Notes under the pieces: model-generated
What the model saw: only the letters and a program-made list of their open reading frames with translations
Told to the model about the DNA's origin: nothing
The model's database searches: none
In this document: positions 36,636 through 44,573 of the stretch, piece after piece
Position numbering within the stretch: position 1 is the first letter of the stretch
Layout of the letters: each line of letters begins with the position of its first letter
Assembly (NCBI GenBank): GCA_026709025.1
Contig: JAPOTT010000009.1
Location: 1-64,000 of the forward strand
Direction: 5' to 3'
Length of the DNA stretch: 64,000 nucleotides
DNA from: a bacterium
Lineage (GTDB): Bacteria; Actinomycetota; Acidimicrobiia; Acidimicrobiales; Bin134
Program-made: the position numbers and the translations under genes

Positions 36636-39434
36636 ATGGTGGGATTAAAACAGGATTGGCGGGTTGGCATCCCTGAGCAGGGAAATCTGGTGCGGGTTCG
36701 CGACCGGTTTTGGGTGGTCGAATCGGTGATACCATCGCGCCCGCTGCCCACCAGCACCAACGGCACTAGCTCAGACACTCATCACGCGGTGCGGGTGGTG
36801 CCGGTGGACGATAAGGGGAGCCCCGATCCGCTTACCGTGTTCTGGGAACTTGAGCCTGGCACCGAAATACGCCCTCAAGCATCCCTGCCCGATCTTGCCG
36901 ACGGGCTCGACGACAGCGAAACGTTCAGCGCTTTCTTAGATGCCGTCCGCTGGGGTGCGGTGGCTGCGGCCGACCCATCCGCGTTTCAGGCACCTTTTAG
37001 GGCTGGCATCGACATCAAGGACTATCAGCTTCTGCCACTGCTCAAAGCCCTAGCCATGCCTCGAGTGAGCATGCTTATCGCCGATGATGTCGGCCTCGGC
37101 AAAACCATCGAGGCCGGGCTTATCGCTGAAGAGCTGGTGCTACGCGGCCTGGTCCGCAAGATCATGGTGGTGTGTCCGCCCAGCCTATGCGGAAAGTGGC
37201 AGCGGGAGATGCGAGACAAGTTCGGGCTCGCCTTCGAGGTGGTCAACAGGGAATATGTGGCTAAGCTGCGGCGGGAGCGGGGCGTAGGCACTAACCCATT
37301 CCGCTCCCACCCCCGGCTGATCGTGTCGTTGGAATGGCTGAAGCTGGAGCCACAGCTTAGGCGGCTAAACGAATTCCTGCCGCCTGATCCGAACGTCTAT
37401 CCCCGAGCATTTGATCTCCTCATTGTAGACGAAGCCCACTTGATCGCTCCCGCAGCATTGGGCAATTACGCCAAGCCATCGCTGCGAACTCAGGCTCTGC
37501 GGAAGTTAGCCCCGCATTTTGAGCATCGGCTCTTCCTCACCGCCACTCCCCATAACGGCTACCGTGAGTCGTTCGAGTCGCTGATGGAGACTCTCGACCC
37601 CAATCGCTTTGCCAACGGGGTGCCGGTGACAAACCAAGACCGAGACGCGGTGATGGTACGGCGGCTGAAGTCGCATCTACGCCACCTGCTGCCTGACAGC
37701 CGGGCCGACTTTCCCACTCGGCGAATCCATGCCATCGAGGTGGCCTTCGACAACGCTGAGCGGGAGATGTTCGAGCTTCTAGACCAGTATGCCGCCGCCC
37801 GCCGTTCCCACGCCTCAACACCCGCAGAAAAAGCTGCGGCCCGCTTCATCACCCTGCTGCTGAAAAAGCGCCTCCTCTCGTCTCCGGCGGCTTTCAAGCA
37901 CACGCTCGACCGCCACATCGAGACTCTAGACAGGGCCTCCTCGCACATCGCCACAGTTCATGCCGTAGAGGAAGCCGCTAGCGTGCTCGATGCCGAGGTT
38001 GACGATGACGACGCGCTCGACGAGTTAGAACAGCAAGCCTTGGCCGTAGTGGCCACTGCTTTCCCCGATACCAAGACCAGCGATCAAGAACTGCTGGCCC
38101 GACTACGATCCCGGACACTGCCGTATAGTTTGCCGAGGCAGATACTAGACCAGTTGAAGCAGCATGCCGATCACAACTGGCGTCGTCCCGATGCCAAGAC
38201 CCAGTCATTGCTTGACTGGATTGCCGAGATTTGCTTTCCGGAGGGCAGGTGGAACAACGAGCGGGTTATCGTCTTCACCGAGTACAGGGCCACGCTCAAC
38301 TACCTCCGTGAGATGCTGAGCAGCCTGCACCCCAACCGCCTGTTTATGAGCGACCGGGTTGAGGTGTTCCACGGCGGCACCAGCCAAGACGAGCGGGACC
38401 GGATCATCCGGGAGTTCAACTACGATCCAAAGGTCACCAAGGCGCGAGTACTGCTGGCCACTGATGCCGCATCCGAAGGCATCGACCTGCATGGGGCCTG
38501 CTACCGGCTGGTACATGTCGAAGTTCCGTTCAACCCCAACCGCATGGAGCAGCGCAACGGCCGGGTAGACCGCCACGGCCAGAAATCCCCCCATGTGGAC
38601 ATCTTCCACTTCACATCTCCCGCCGAAGAGAAAGACTCCATCGGTTACGATCACGCTTTCTTGCTGCGGGTTGCTCAGAAGGTGGACGAGATACGCGATG
38701 ATTTGGGTACGGTCTCATCGGTTTTGGCCGAGCGTATCGAAGCACGGATGCTACGTGACGGCGACGACAGTTTGGATTTGGAGTCCACCCTGGCTGCCCG
38801 TAGGGACAAGGCCCAAGTTGATCTAGCCAAGCTCAAGCGGGATTTCACTGAGCAGCTCAGTGATGTTCAACACCGCTACCGTGACAGCGCTAATGAGCTT
38901 AATCTGTCACCATCCAGCGTGGAACGGGCTGTTCGGGTGGGGTTGCGGATTTCCAATCAGCCTCAACCCATCCCCAAGGTCGTGCAACGACCGCAAGGCC
39001 CGGACACGGTGTTCAAGATTCCCGATCTATCCGGCACCTGGCCAGAAACGCTGGTGGGCCTTCATGACGAGGTGGCCGACAAGCGCCTATCGGCAACCTT
39101 TGATGCTCAAGTGGCCTCGGGTGACGACAACATGGCTTACCTCCACTTGGGTCATCCGCTGGTTGCCCGGTGCTTGCGCATCCTGCGGGCCCAGGTATGG
39201 GGAGCATCTGTAGACCGCACCATCCACCGGGCCGCCATCCGCTATGGCGAGGTGGATGAGCCCATTGCGATTGGCCACGCCCGCATTGTAGTTAACGGTT
39301 CCGATGGTTCAACCTTGGATGAAGTGATTGAGCCTGCCGCAGTTCGGGTGGGCGGACGCCAAGGTCGCCTCAATGTGGGTGAAACCCAAGCGGCACTGGC
39401 AGCGGCCCGCAGCAACTCCCCCCCCCGTATGTAG
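36636..39434 (+). CDS. drmD: DISARM DrmD-like SNF2 helicase, N-terminal 932 residues (frame broken at a C9 tract)
   Basis: SNF2/SWI2-type helicase with all core motifs: motif I DDVGLGKTIEAG (about residue 147), DEAH box near 264, motif III TATPHNG near 302, and motif VI QRNGRVDRHGQK near 638. DrmD is the class 1 DISARM helicase. The frame ends at 39432-39434 right after a run of nine C (39418-39426). Adding one C would continue in frame into the ORF at 39464-39835, giving one protein of about 1066 residues. As written, the C-terminal 130 residues are lost. The gene uses noticeably more GC-rich codons than the flanking loci, consistent with acquisition by transfer. Start ATG 36636, weak ribosome site. 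Confidence 0.82.
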   Translation: MVGLKQDWRVGIPEQGNLVRVRDRFWVVESVIPSRPLPTSTNGTSSDTHHAVRVVPVDDKGSPDPLTVFWELEPGTEIRPQASLPDLADGLDDSETFSAFLDAVRWGAVAAADPSAFQAPFRAGIDIKDYQLLPLLKALAMPRVSMLIADDVGLGKTIEAGLIAEELVLRGLVRKIMVVCPPSLCGKWQREMRDKFGLAFEVVNREYVAKLRRERGVGTNPFRSHPRLIVSLEWLKLEPQLRRLNEFLPPDPNVYPRAFDLLIVDEAHLIAPAALGNYAKPSLRTQALRKLAPHFEHRLFLTATPHNGYRESFESLMETLDPNRFANGVPVTNQDRDAVMVRRLKSHLRHLLPDSRADFPTRRIHAIEVAFDNAEREMFELLDQYAAARRSHASTPAEKAAARFITLLLKKRLLSSPAAFKHTLDRHIETLDRASSHIATVHAVEEAASVLDAEVDDDDALDELEQQALAVVATAFPDTKTSDQELLARLRSRTLPYSLPRQILDQLKQHADHNWRRPDAKTQSLLDWIAEICFPEGRWNNERVIVFTEYRATLNYLREMLSSLHPNRLFMSDRVEVFHGGTSQDERDRIIREFNYDPKVTKARVLLATDAASEGIDLHGACYRLVHVEVPFNPNRMEQRNGRVDRHGQKSPHVDIFHFTSPAEEKDSIGYDHAFLLRVAQKVDEIRDDLGTVSSVLAERIEARMLRDGDDSLDLESTLAARRDKAQVDLAKLKRDFTEQLSDVQHRYRDSANELNLSPSSVERAVRVGLRISNQPQPIPKVVQRPQGPDTVFKIPDLSGTWPETLVGLHDEVADKRLSATFDAQVASGDDNMAYLHLGHPLVARCLRILRAQVWGASVDRTIHRAAIRYGEVDEPIAIGHARIVVNGSDGSTLDEVIEPAAVRVGGRQGRLNVGETQAALAAARSNSPPRM
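39418..39426 (+). repeat. drmD: C9 homopolymer at the drmD frameshift point
   Basis: Nine consecutive C on the coding strand. C9 gives ...NSPPRM and stop; C10 gives ...NSPPPYVASKYVDQW and joins the downstream frame; C8 gives a stop after four more codons. This is the structure of a slipped-strand contingency locus, but a homopolymer sequencing error would look the same. Confidence 0.9.
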
Positions 39435-39463
39435 CCAGTAAGTACGTAGACCAGTGGCCGCGG

Positions 39464-39835
39464 GTGAGGTCTGCACTGGAACAGGCCCTTGCTGCCAGGG
39501 CAGAAGAAGTCCACGACCAGCGGGAACGGCGTCTCGACACCAAGCGCGGCCGGGAGGCTGATCGGCTCCGAAGCACGCTGACCGACCTCAAGGAGTCAAT
39601 TAGGCGCCGATTGGACGATCTTGAGTCTGGCGACAACAGCTTCCAGCTCGCTCTGTTCGATCATGAAGAGAGCGAGCGCTTCCAAGCCGACATCGCCGCG
39701 CTGCGTCGCAGGCTTGACGAGATCGACGACGACATAGATACAGAAATCAACAATCTCATGGCGCGCTACAAAGTGCGCGACATCCACTGGTTCCCGGTTG
39801 CGGTGGAGATAGTCGTGCCTTTAGGAGAGATCTAA
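39464..39835 (+). CDS. drmD: C-terminal fragment of DrmD (coiled coil), out of frame
   Basis: 123 residues from GTG 39464; the open frame extends back to within the poly-C tract. It is rich in charged helix with coiled-coil heptads (RERRLDTKRGREADRLRS, LRRRLDEIDDDIDTEINNLM) and ends WFPVAVEIVVPLGEI. In frame +1 relative to the upstream helicase ORF, so it is the expected tail of DrmD rather than a separate gene. It ends TAATG, overlapping the drmMI start by one base, with AGGAGA in its last codons, so drmMI translation is probably coupled to reading through this segment. Confidence 0.7.
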   Translation: MRSALEQALAARAEEVHDQRERRLDTKRGREADRLRSTLTDLKESIRRRLDDLESGDNSFQLALFDHEESERFQADIAALRRRLDEIDDDIDTEINNLMARYKVRDIHWFPVAVEIVVPLGEI

Positions 39836-42800
39836 TGGCCGTCTCTAGGCAGGTTGCCATCACCCATGAAGACTGGCTGAACCTCTGCGACCCCGAACAG
39901 CCCTGGTTCACCCTACCGGTGATTAAGCGGGCCTTTCCGCAGGGGTTGCACCCGGTGTCCAGCATAATCAGGGCCGAACACAAGGCCCGCTGGAACGAGG
40001 TCCACGACTCCGCCGACCGCAATGAGTACATCGAATGGCTGCTGCGAGAGGTACTGGGCTGGCGGGCTGACTACCGCGTCGGCGATCAGCTGCCCGAAGA
40101 CTTGGTTGCGGGGATTGCCGAACAGGGAGTGACCGTGGCACCAGAAGGGGCGTATTGCCCGGCACCTCCTTCGCCGGTGGGGGTCTTGAGCAACACCATC
40201 TCCGATGAGGTAGAACCAGACCCTCGAGTCTTGGTGTTCATCCTGCCTGCGGGTACCGATCCCGCCACCCGGCCTCGGGATGGCTGGTCGGCCACGTGGA
40301 TACAACGGGCCGCCCAGTGCTGCCGGCAGTTCAAGGCTCCGCTGGCCCTGGTCACCGACGGCGACTACCTCACGCTGGTCCACGCCAGCGACAACCATCC
40401 CACCGGCTGGGGCACATGGCGGGCCTCGGTGTTCGCCAACGAACTGGCGTTCTTGGATTCTTTTGCCTCAATGCTGGAAGCCCGGCGCTTCACCACCGTT
40501 GCTGACACTGACACCCCCGAATCGCTGCTCGTGGAGTCTGTGGGATCGCAGGCTGATGTTACCGATCAGCTTGGCGTACAGGTCCGACAGGCGGTGGAAC
40601 TGCTGGTGAACGCCATCTCCCGAGCCAACCTCGATCGCAACCAGAGTCTGCTGGAGGGAATCACACCCAAGCAGGTGTATGAGGCTGCGGTGACCGTGGT
40701 GATGCGCCTTGTGATCCTGCTGGTGGCCGAGGAGAAGAACCTCCTTCCGGTAGACGACGAGCAGTACCGCCAGCTATATGCAGTACACATTCTTCATGAG
40801 AGTTTAGAGCGAGAGCATAGCGAAAACCCTGAATCCATGGAGGCTCGTTGTACCGCTTGGCATTGCCTTTTGTCCACCGCTCGGGCGCTTTACACCGGCG
40901 TTCGCCACCATGAGCTGTCGCTTCCAGTCTATGGCAGCTCGTTGTTCGATCCCGACCGCTTCGGCTTTCTGGAGGGTCGGGCACATGGTCAGAGGTGGCG
41001 CGACGGCACCAGCACTCCCATTCAGGTAACCGACGCCGACATCTTGGCCATTCTCGATGCCCTGCTGGTGCTGCGGTTCCGCTCGGCAGCCGGGGCCACC
41101 GACACCCGCCGGCTCTCTTACCGCAATGTAGAGGTGGAGCAAGTAGGCCACGTCTATGAGAAGTTGCTTGACCCCAGCATTCTGGTGGCTGACGGCCCAG
41201 TGCTGGGTTGTGTGGGCAAGCAAGGTAATGAGCCAGAGATACCTTTGCGCGATCTGGAAACAGCCCAGATGGACGGGCGCGAGGCACTGCTCAAGTTCCT
41301 GACTGACAGCGGTGGCAAGAAATGCGGCTACTACACGGGCACCAAAAAGCAGGTTATCAAGATGTTGGACGATGCGGTTCCCGCGCAGCTACTGGCCGAA
41401 TTGCGAACTGCCTGCGGCGGCGACGCTGATCTGATGAAGCGGATCAAGCCGTATGCCAACCTGCTGCGGCTTGACCTTCGGTGCCGCCCGGTGGTGTTTT
41501 TGCCCGGCGCGGTGTACGTGACTGAGACCGGCAGCAACCGGGCCTCGGGCACGGCCTATACCACCAGAGAGCTAGCCGAGGAAGTGGCCAAGTACGCCCT
41601 TCAACCCCTCTGCTACTCGCCCGGCCCCCAAGATACTGCCGATGCCAATCAATGGCAGCTGCGCCCGTCTGATGAACTGCTGGCCCTCAAAGTATGCGAC
41701 CCGGCGGTGGGCTCAGGGGCCATCCTCGTGGCCGCTTGCCGCTATCTGGCCGACCGGGTGATCCAGGCTTGGATTGCCGAAGGCAACCTTCGAGCTCCCG
41801 AATTGGCCACCGCCGCCGACGATCCCAACTCTTTGCAAGGCAAGACGGACGCCTTGCGGCTGGTGGCCGAGAGATGCTGCTACGGCGTTGACCGCAACCC
41901 CATGACGGTAGAAATGGCCAAGCTCTCAATGTGGCTCACCACCATGGCCAAAGACCGCCCGTTCACCTTTCTGGATCACGCCATCAAATCGGGTGACAGC
42001 CTCTTGGGCATCTGGGATTTGGACCAGCTCCGCTGGCTTCATATCGACCCCGCCGCCGGCCGCCAGAGGGACCGCGCTTTTGACTGGATGGTTGGCGATC
42101 GCGATGTGCTGGAATTGCTGCAAGAGCGGTTGGACGAGGCCGCGTTGCTGCGAATGGAACTGCAAAGCCAGTCCACCGACTCAATCGGCGATGTGGACCG
42201 CAAGGCCGACCAGCATGCCCGCAGCGAGCAACTGCTCCACAGCCTGGCCGCTGCCGCCGACCTTGTTGCGGGAGCGGCTCTTGCCTCAGCCCAAGAGCAC
42301 AACCTAGCCGACGCGCTGAACCAGATCGTCGAGGCCGACCTGCCCGTGCTGCAAGACGTGCTGACCGCGCTGGACACCGCCGAAGAGCACACTGCGCTGG
42401 AAGCCGCCCGATACAGGGTGACGGCGCGGCTCAACGAAGGCCGCCCCGAGGGTGCCCTGGCCCGACAGCCTCTACACTGGCCCATCGCCTTCCCCGAGGT
42501 GTTCGTGGACGGCGGCAAGTTTGATGCCATGATCGGCAATCCACCCTTCATCGGTGGCCAGCGTCTGTCGGGTGCGTCTGGCGGTGACTATCGAGAGTTC
42601 TTGGTGCAGTGGATCGCACAAGGCGCTAAGGGCTCGGCCGATTTGGTGACCTACTTCTTCCTCTATGCCGCCAAGCAAACTCGGTCGCTGGGCTATCTGG
42701 CCACCAACACCATCGCCCAGGGCGATACCAGCGAAGTTGGTTTGGCTCAGCTGATCGACCACGGATGGACCATTCACCGAGCGGTGTCGTCGACTCCTTG

Positions 42801-43968
42801 GCCGGGCCATGCATCGTTGGAAATCGCCAAGCTCTGGATGTCGTCAACGGGCTGGCATGGGCCGAAGCATCTGGACGACCGTTGGGTTGCCGGGATAGAT
42901 GAGATGCTGTACCCCATAAGCCGGTCTAACTGGCGTAAGCAACCCCTGGCCGCTAACAAGGACCAATCATTTCAAGGATCAATCGTGCTCGGGACGGGAT
43001 TCACAATAAGCCCTGAAGAAGCACAAGCGCTTATTCAGAAAGATCCGCGCAATGAAGAGGTTCTGTTCCCATATCTCAATGGTCAAGATCTGAATCAACA
43101 CCCCGCTCATGCTGCTTCCCGCTGGGTAATAAACTTCTTCGACTGGTCTGAATCTCACGCTCGAAGTTATTCGGATTGTTTTGCGATAGTTGACGAAAAT
43201 GTACGACCTGAGCGGATGTTTAAGAAAGGCAAGCATTACGAGGCAGCCCGTCAATTTTGGTGGCAATATCTAGCTAAGAGAAAGGGATTATACAGCTCTA
43301 TCTCAGATCTAGACCGAGTTCTTATCATAGCTCGAGTCAGCAGCACAGTCATCCCAGTTTTTGTTCCAAACCGTCAAGTGTTCTCCGATGCAACTGTCGT
43401 CTTCGCTTACGACGACTTGTTTCACCTTGGCTTGCTTTCCAGCGGGTTCAATTTTCGCTGGGTTGTCAGGCACACATCGACTCTTGGGGCAGGAACCCGC
43501 TATACCCCCACCGATGTCTTCGAGACCTTCCCTCAACCAGACCACTCAGATGCCGTAACTGAAGTAGCCGAGGCCCTTGACAACCACCGTCGGCCACTAA
43601 TGGTTGCCGAACAAATTGGGCTGACCTCGCTTTATAACCGAGTCCACGATGTCGCCGACCGCAGCCCAGCCATTGAAGAGATGCGCCGCCTGCACTGTAA
43701 TCTTGATTTCGCGGTGCGTGATGCCTACGGCTGGCACGACATCGAGCTTGATCACGGGTTTTACGATGTTCGAGGTGCGGGCATCCGCTACACCTTCGCT
43801 CCTGAGGCTGCGGACGAAATCTTAGAGCGCTTGCTGGAGTTGAACCGCGACCGCTACCAAGCTGAAATCAAAGCGGGCCTCCACAGCGAAGTCAAGAAAA
43901 AGAACACCACCCCACTTGGTGGTCTATTCCAAGAGATCAACGATCAGGGCCAAGCGGCTAGCGCGTAA
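39835..43968 (+). CDS. drmMI: DISARM DrmMI-like N6-adenine DNA methyltransferase
   Basis: 1377 residues. AdoMet motif I is CDPAVGSGAILVAA (about residue 620) and catalytic motif IV is IGNPPFIGG (about 901): gamma-class, N6-adenine type, like Eco57I/PglX enzymes. Between them lies MAKLSMWLTTMAKDRPFTFLDHAIKSG in two parts, typical of the class. The C-terminal third (from about 930) resembles a target-recognition region. In class 1 DISARM it marks host DNA. Start ATG 39835 with AGGAGA six bases upstream. The rare-codon-rich, lower-GC stretch around 42.9-43.5 kb falls in the recognition region, where recombination is common. Confidence 0.85.
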   Translation: MAVSRQVAITHEDWLNLCDPEQPWFTLPVIKRAFPQGLHPVSSIIRAEHKARWNEVHDSADRNEYIEWLLREVLGWRADYRVGDQLPEDLVAGIAEQGVTVAPEGAYCPAPPSPVGVLSNTISDEVEPDPRVLVFILPAGTDPATRPRDGWSATWIQRAAQCCRQFKAPLALVTDGDYLTLVHASDNHPTGWGTWRASVFANELAFLDSFASMLEARRFTTVADTDTPESLLVESVGSQADVTDQLGVQVRQAVELLVNAISRANLDRNQSLLEGITPKQVYEAAVTVVMRLVILLVAEEKNLLPVDDEQYRQLYAVHILHESLEREHSENPESMEARCTAWHCLLSTARALYTGVRHHELSLPVYGSSLFDPDRFGFLEGRAHGQRWRDGTSTPIQVTDADILAILDALLVLRFRSAAGATDTRRLSYRNVEVEQVGHVYEKLLDPSILVADGPVLGCVGKQGNEPEIPLRDLETAQMDGREALLKFLTDSGGKKCGYYTGTKKQVIKMLDDAVPAQLLAELRTACGGDADLMKRIKPYANLLRLDLRCRPVVFLPGAVYVTETGSNRASGTAYTTRELAEEVAKYALQPLCYSPGPQDTADANQWQLRPSDELLALKVCDPAVGSGAILVAACRYLADRVIQAWIAEGNLRAPELATAADDPNSLQGKTDALRLVAERCCYGVDRNPMTVEMAKLSMWLTTMAKDRPFTFLDHAIKSGDSLLGIWDLDQLRWLHIDPAAGRQRDRAFDWMVGDRDVLELLQERLDEAALLRMELQSQSTDSIGDVDRKADQHARSEQLLHSLAAAADLVAGAALASAQEHNLADALNQIVEADLPVLQDVLTALDTAEEHTALEAARYRVTARLNEGRPEGALARQPLHWPIAFPEVFVDGGKFDAMIGNPPFIGGQRLSGASGGDYREFLVQWIAQGAKGSADLVTYFFLYAAKQTRSLGYLATNTIAQGDTSEVGLAQLIDHGWTIHRAVSSTPWPGHASLEIAKLWMSSTGWHGPKHLDDRWVAGIDEMLYPISRSNWRKQPLAANKDQSFQGSIVLGTGFTISPEEAQALIQKDPRNEEVLFPYLNGQDLNQHPAHAASRWVINFFDWSESHARSYSDCFAIVDENVRPERMFKKGKHYEAARQFWWQYLAKRKGLYSSISDLDRVLIIARVSSTVIPVFVPNRQVFSDATVVFAYDDLFHLGLLSSGFNFRWVVRHTSTLGAGTRYTPTDVFETFPQPDHSDAVTEVAEALDNHRRPLMVAEQIGLTSLYNRVHDVADRSPAIEEMRRLHCNLDFAVRDAYGWHDIELDHGFYDVRGAGIRYTFAPEAADEILERLLELNRDRYQAEIKAGLHSEVKKKNTTPLGGLFQEINDQGQAASA

Positions 43969-44045
43969 GCAGGGATACTAACTGTCACACCCTGTACCTA
44001 AAGTAAACGCGGTTATCGGTCGTCCACCGACCCCTCCTAATCTCT

Positions 44046-44061
44046 GGCAACGCTGGTTGCC
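44046..44061 (+). promoter_or_regulatory. Conserved dyad before the fused toxin/antitoxin-like gene (copy 2)
   Basis: GGCAAC-GCTG-GTTGCC, a perfect 6-bp dyad with a four-base spacer, ending ten bases before ATG 44071. Same element, spacing and position as at 36032-36047. Confidence 0.6.
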
Positions 44062-44070
44062 TAAAGCGCA

Positions 44071-44505
44071 ATGGACGAGCACCTTGAAAGAGCAGCAATC
44101 ACGCCGAGCGCCTGCAAACATGGTATTGCAGACGCAGATATACGTCATGCTTTGAAACACTATTGGGCTTTGCACTACACCAAAGACCCTGCTGTCACGA
44201 TGTATATTGGTCCTTCTATGAGCAAATACAGCGAAGAGTTCTTGGCAGAGAAGCTGGCAGCGTTTGAGAAATGGGCAGATGAGGTCAAACCTGAGGAACT
44301 TAAGCCTCTTCCGTTCGAGGACATGGGCTACATCGCCAAGTGGATAAATCAGTTTGACCATGTTAACGAGGCCATGGCTGAAGCCATTGGCGATGCGCTC
44401 TCGAGAGGCTTCACATGGTCGCAGATTGGTGACTTGCTCGGAGTTTCCGAACAGGCCGCACGCGACAAATACAGCTCCTATATCCCTGCTCAGATTCTCT
44501 CATAG
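44071..44505 (+). CDS. In-frame fusion of a toxin-like N-terminus to an HTH antitoxin-like protein
   Basis: 144 residues. Residues 1-50 (MDEHLERAAITPSACKHG ... YIGPSM) match the N-terminal half of the 36057 protein; residues 51-144 match the whole 36305 HTH protein (SEEFLAEKLAAFEKWADEV, FTWSQIGDLLGVSEQAARDKY). The toxin's C-terminal half, including its IHAMPARRRF end, is absent. The joint falls at ATGA, where the antitoxin start would be, so an internal start at ATG 44218 could still make the antitoxin alone. Placed between drmMI and drmA, it is well placed to regulate drmA-drmB. Whether the fusion is a degraded module or a recruited regulator is open. Confidence 0.7.
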   Translation: MDEHLERAAITPSACKHGIADADIRHALKHYWALHYTKDPAVTMYIGPSMSKYSEEFLAEKLAAFEKWADEVKPEELKPLPFEDMGYIAKWINQFDHVNEAMAEAIGDALSRGFTWSQIGDLLGVSEQAARDKYSSYIPAQILS

Positions 44506-44541
44506 CGCTAGGATACAGCCGAGCATCGGTCGCCAATTCAA

Positions 44542-44573
44542 GCTGTCACAGGGTGGTAGTAACCTGTGACAGC
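44542..44573 (+). promoter_or_regulatory. 11-bp perfect inverted repeat overlapping the drmA start
   Basis: GCTGTCACAGG (44542-44552) and CCTGTGACAGC (44563-44573) flank a ten-base spacer. The right arm contains the GTG start of drmA (44566). As DNA it is an operator-like site; as RNA it would hide the GTG in a stable stem. A CTGTCACA half-site also occurs near 43982, before the fusion gene. The adjacent HTH fusion protein is a candidate ligand. Confidence 0.65.

Noticed and set aside
37537-37954. Long antisense frames inside the drmD helicase (two overlapping)
   Set aside because: High-GC shadow frames with no family features; the plus-strand helicase motifs are unambiguous.
40804-41287. 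Antisense frames of 139 and 208 codons inside drmMI
   Set aside because: Shadows of the methylase frame in GC-rich sequence; low-complexity Arg/Pro composition.
43985-44010. Terminator after drmMI (CAGGG ... CCCTG)
   Set aside because: The loop is about 14 bases and there is no U-tract; too weak to call.
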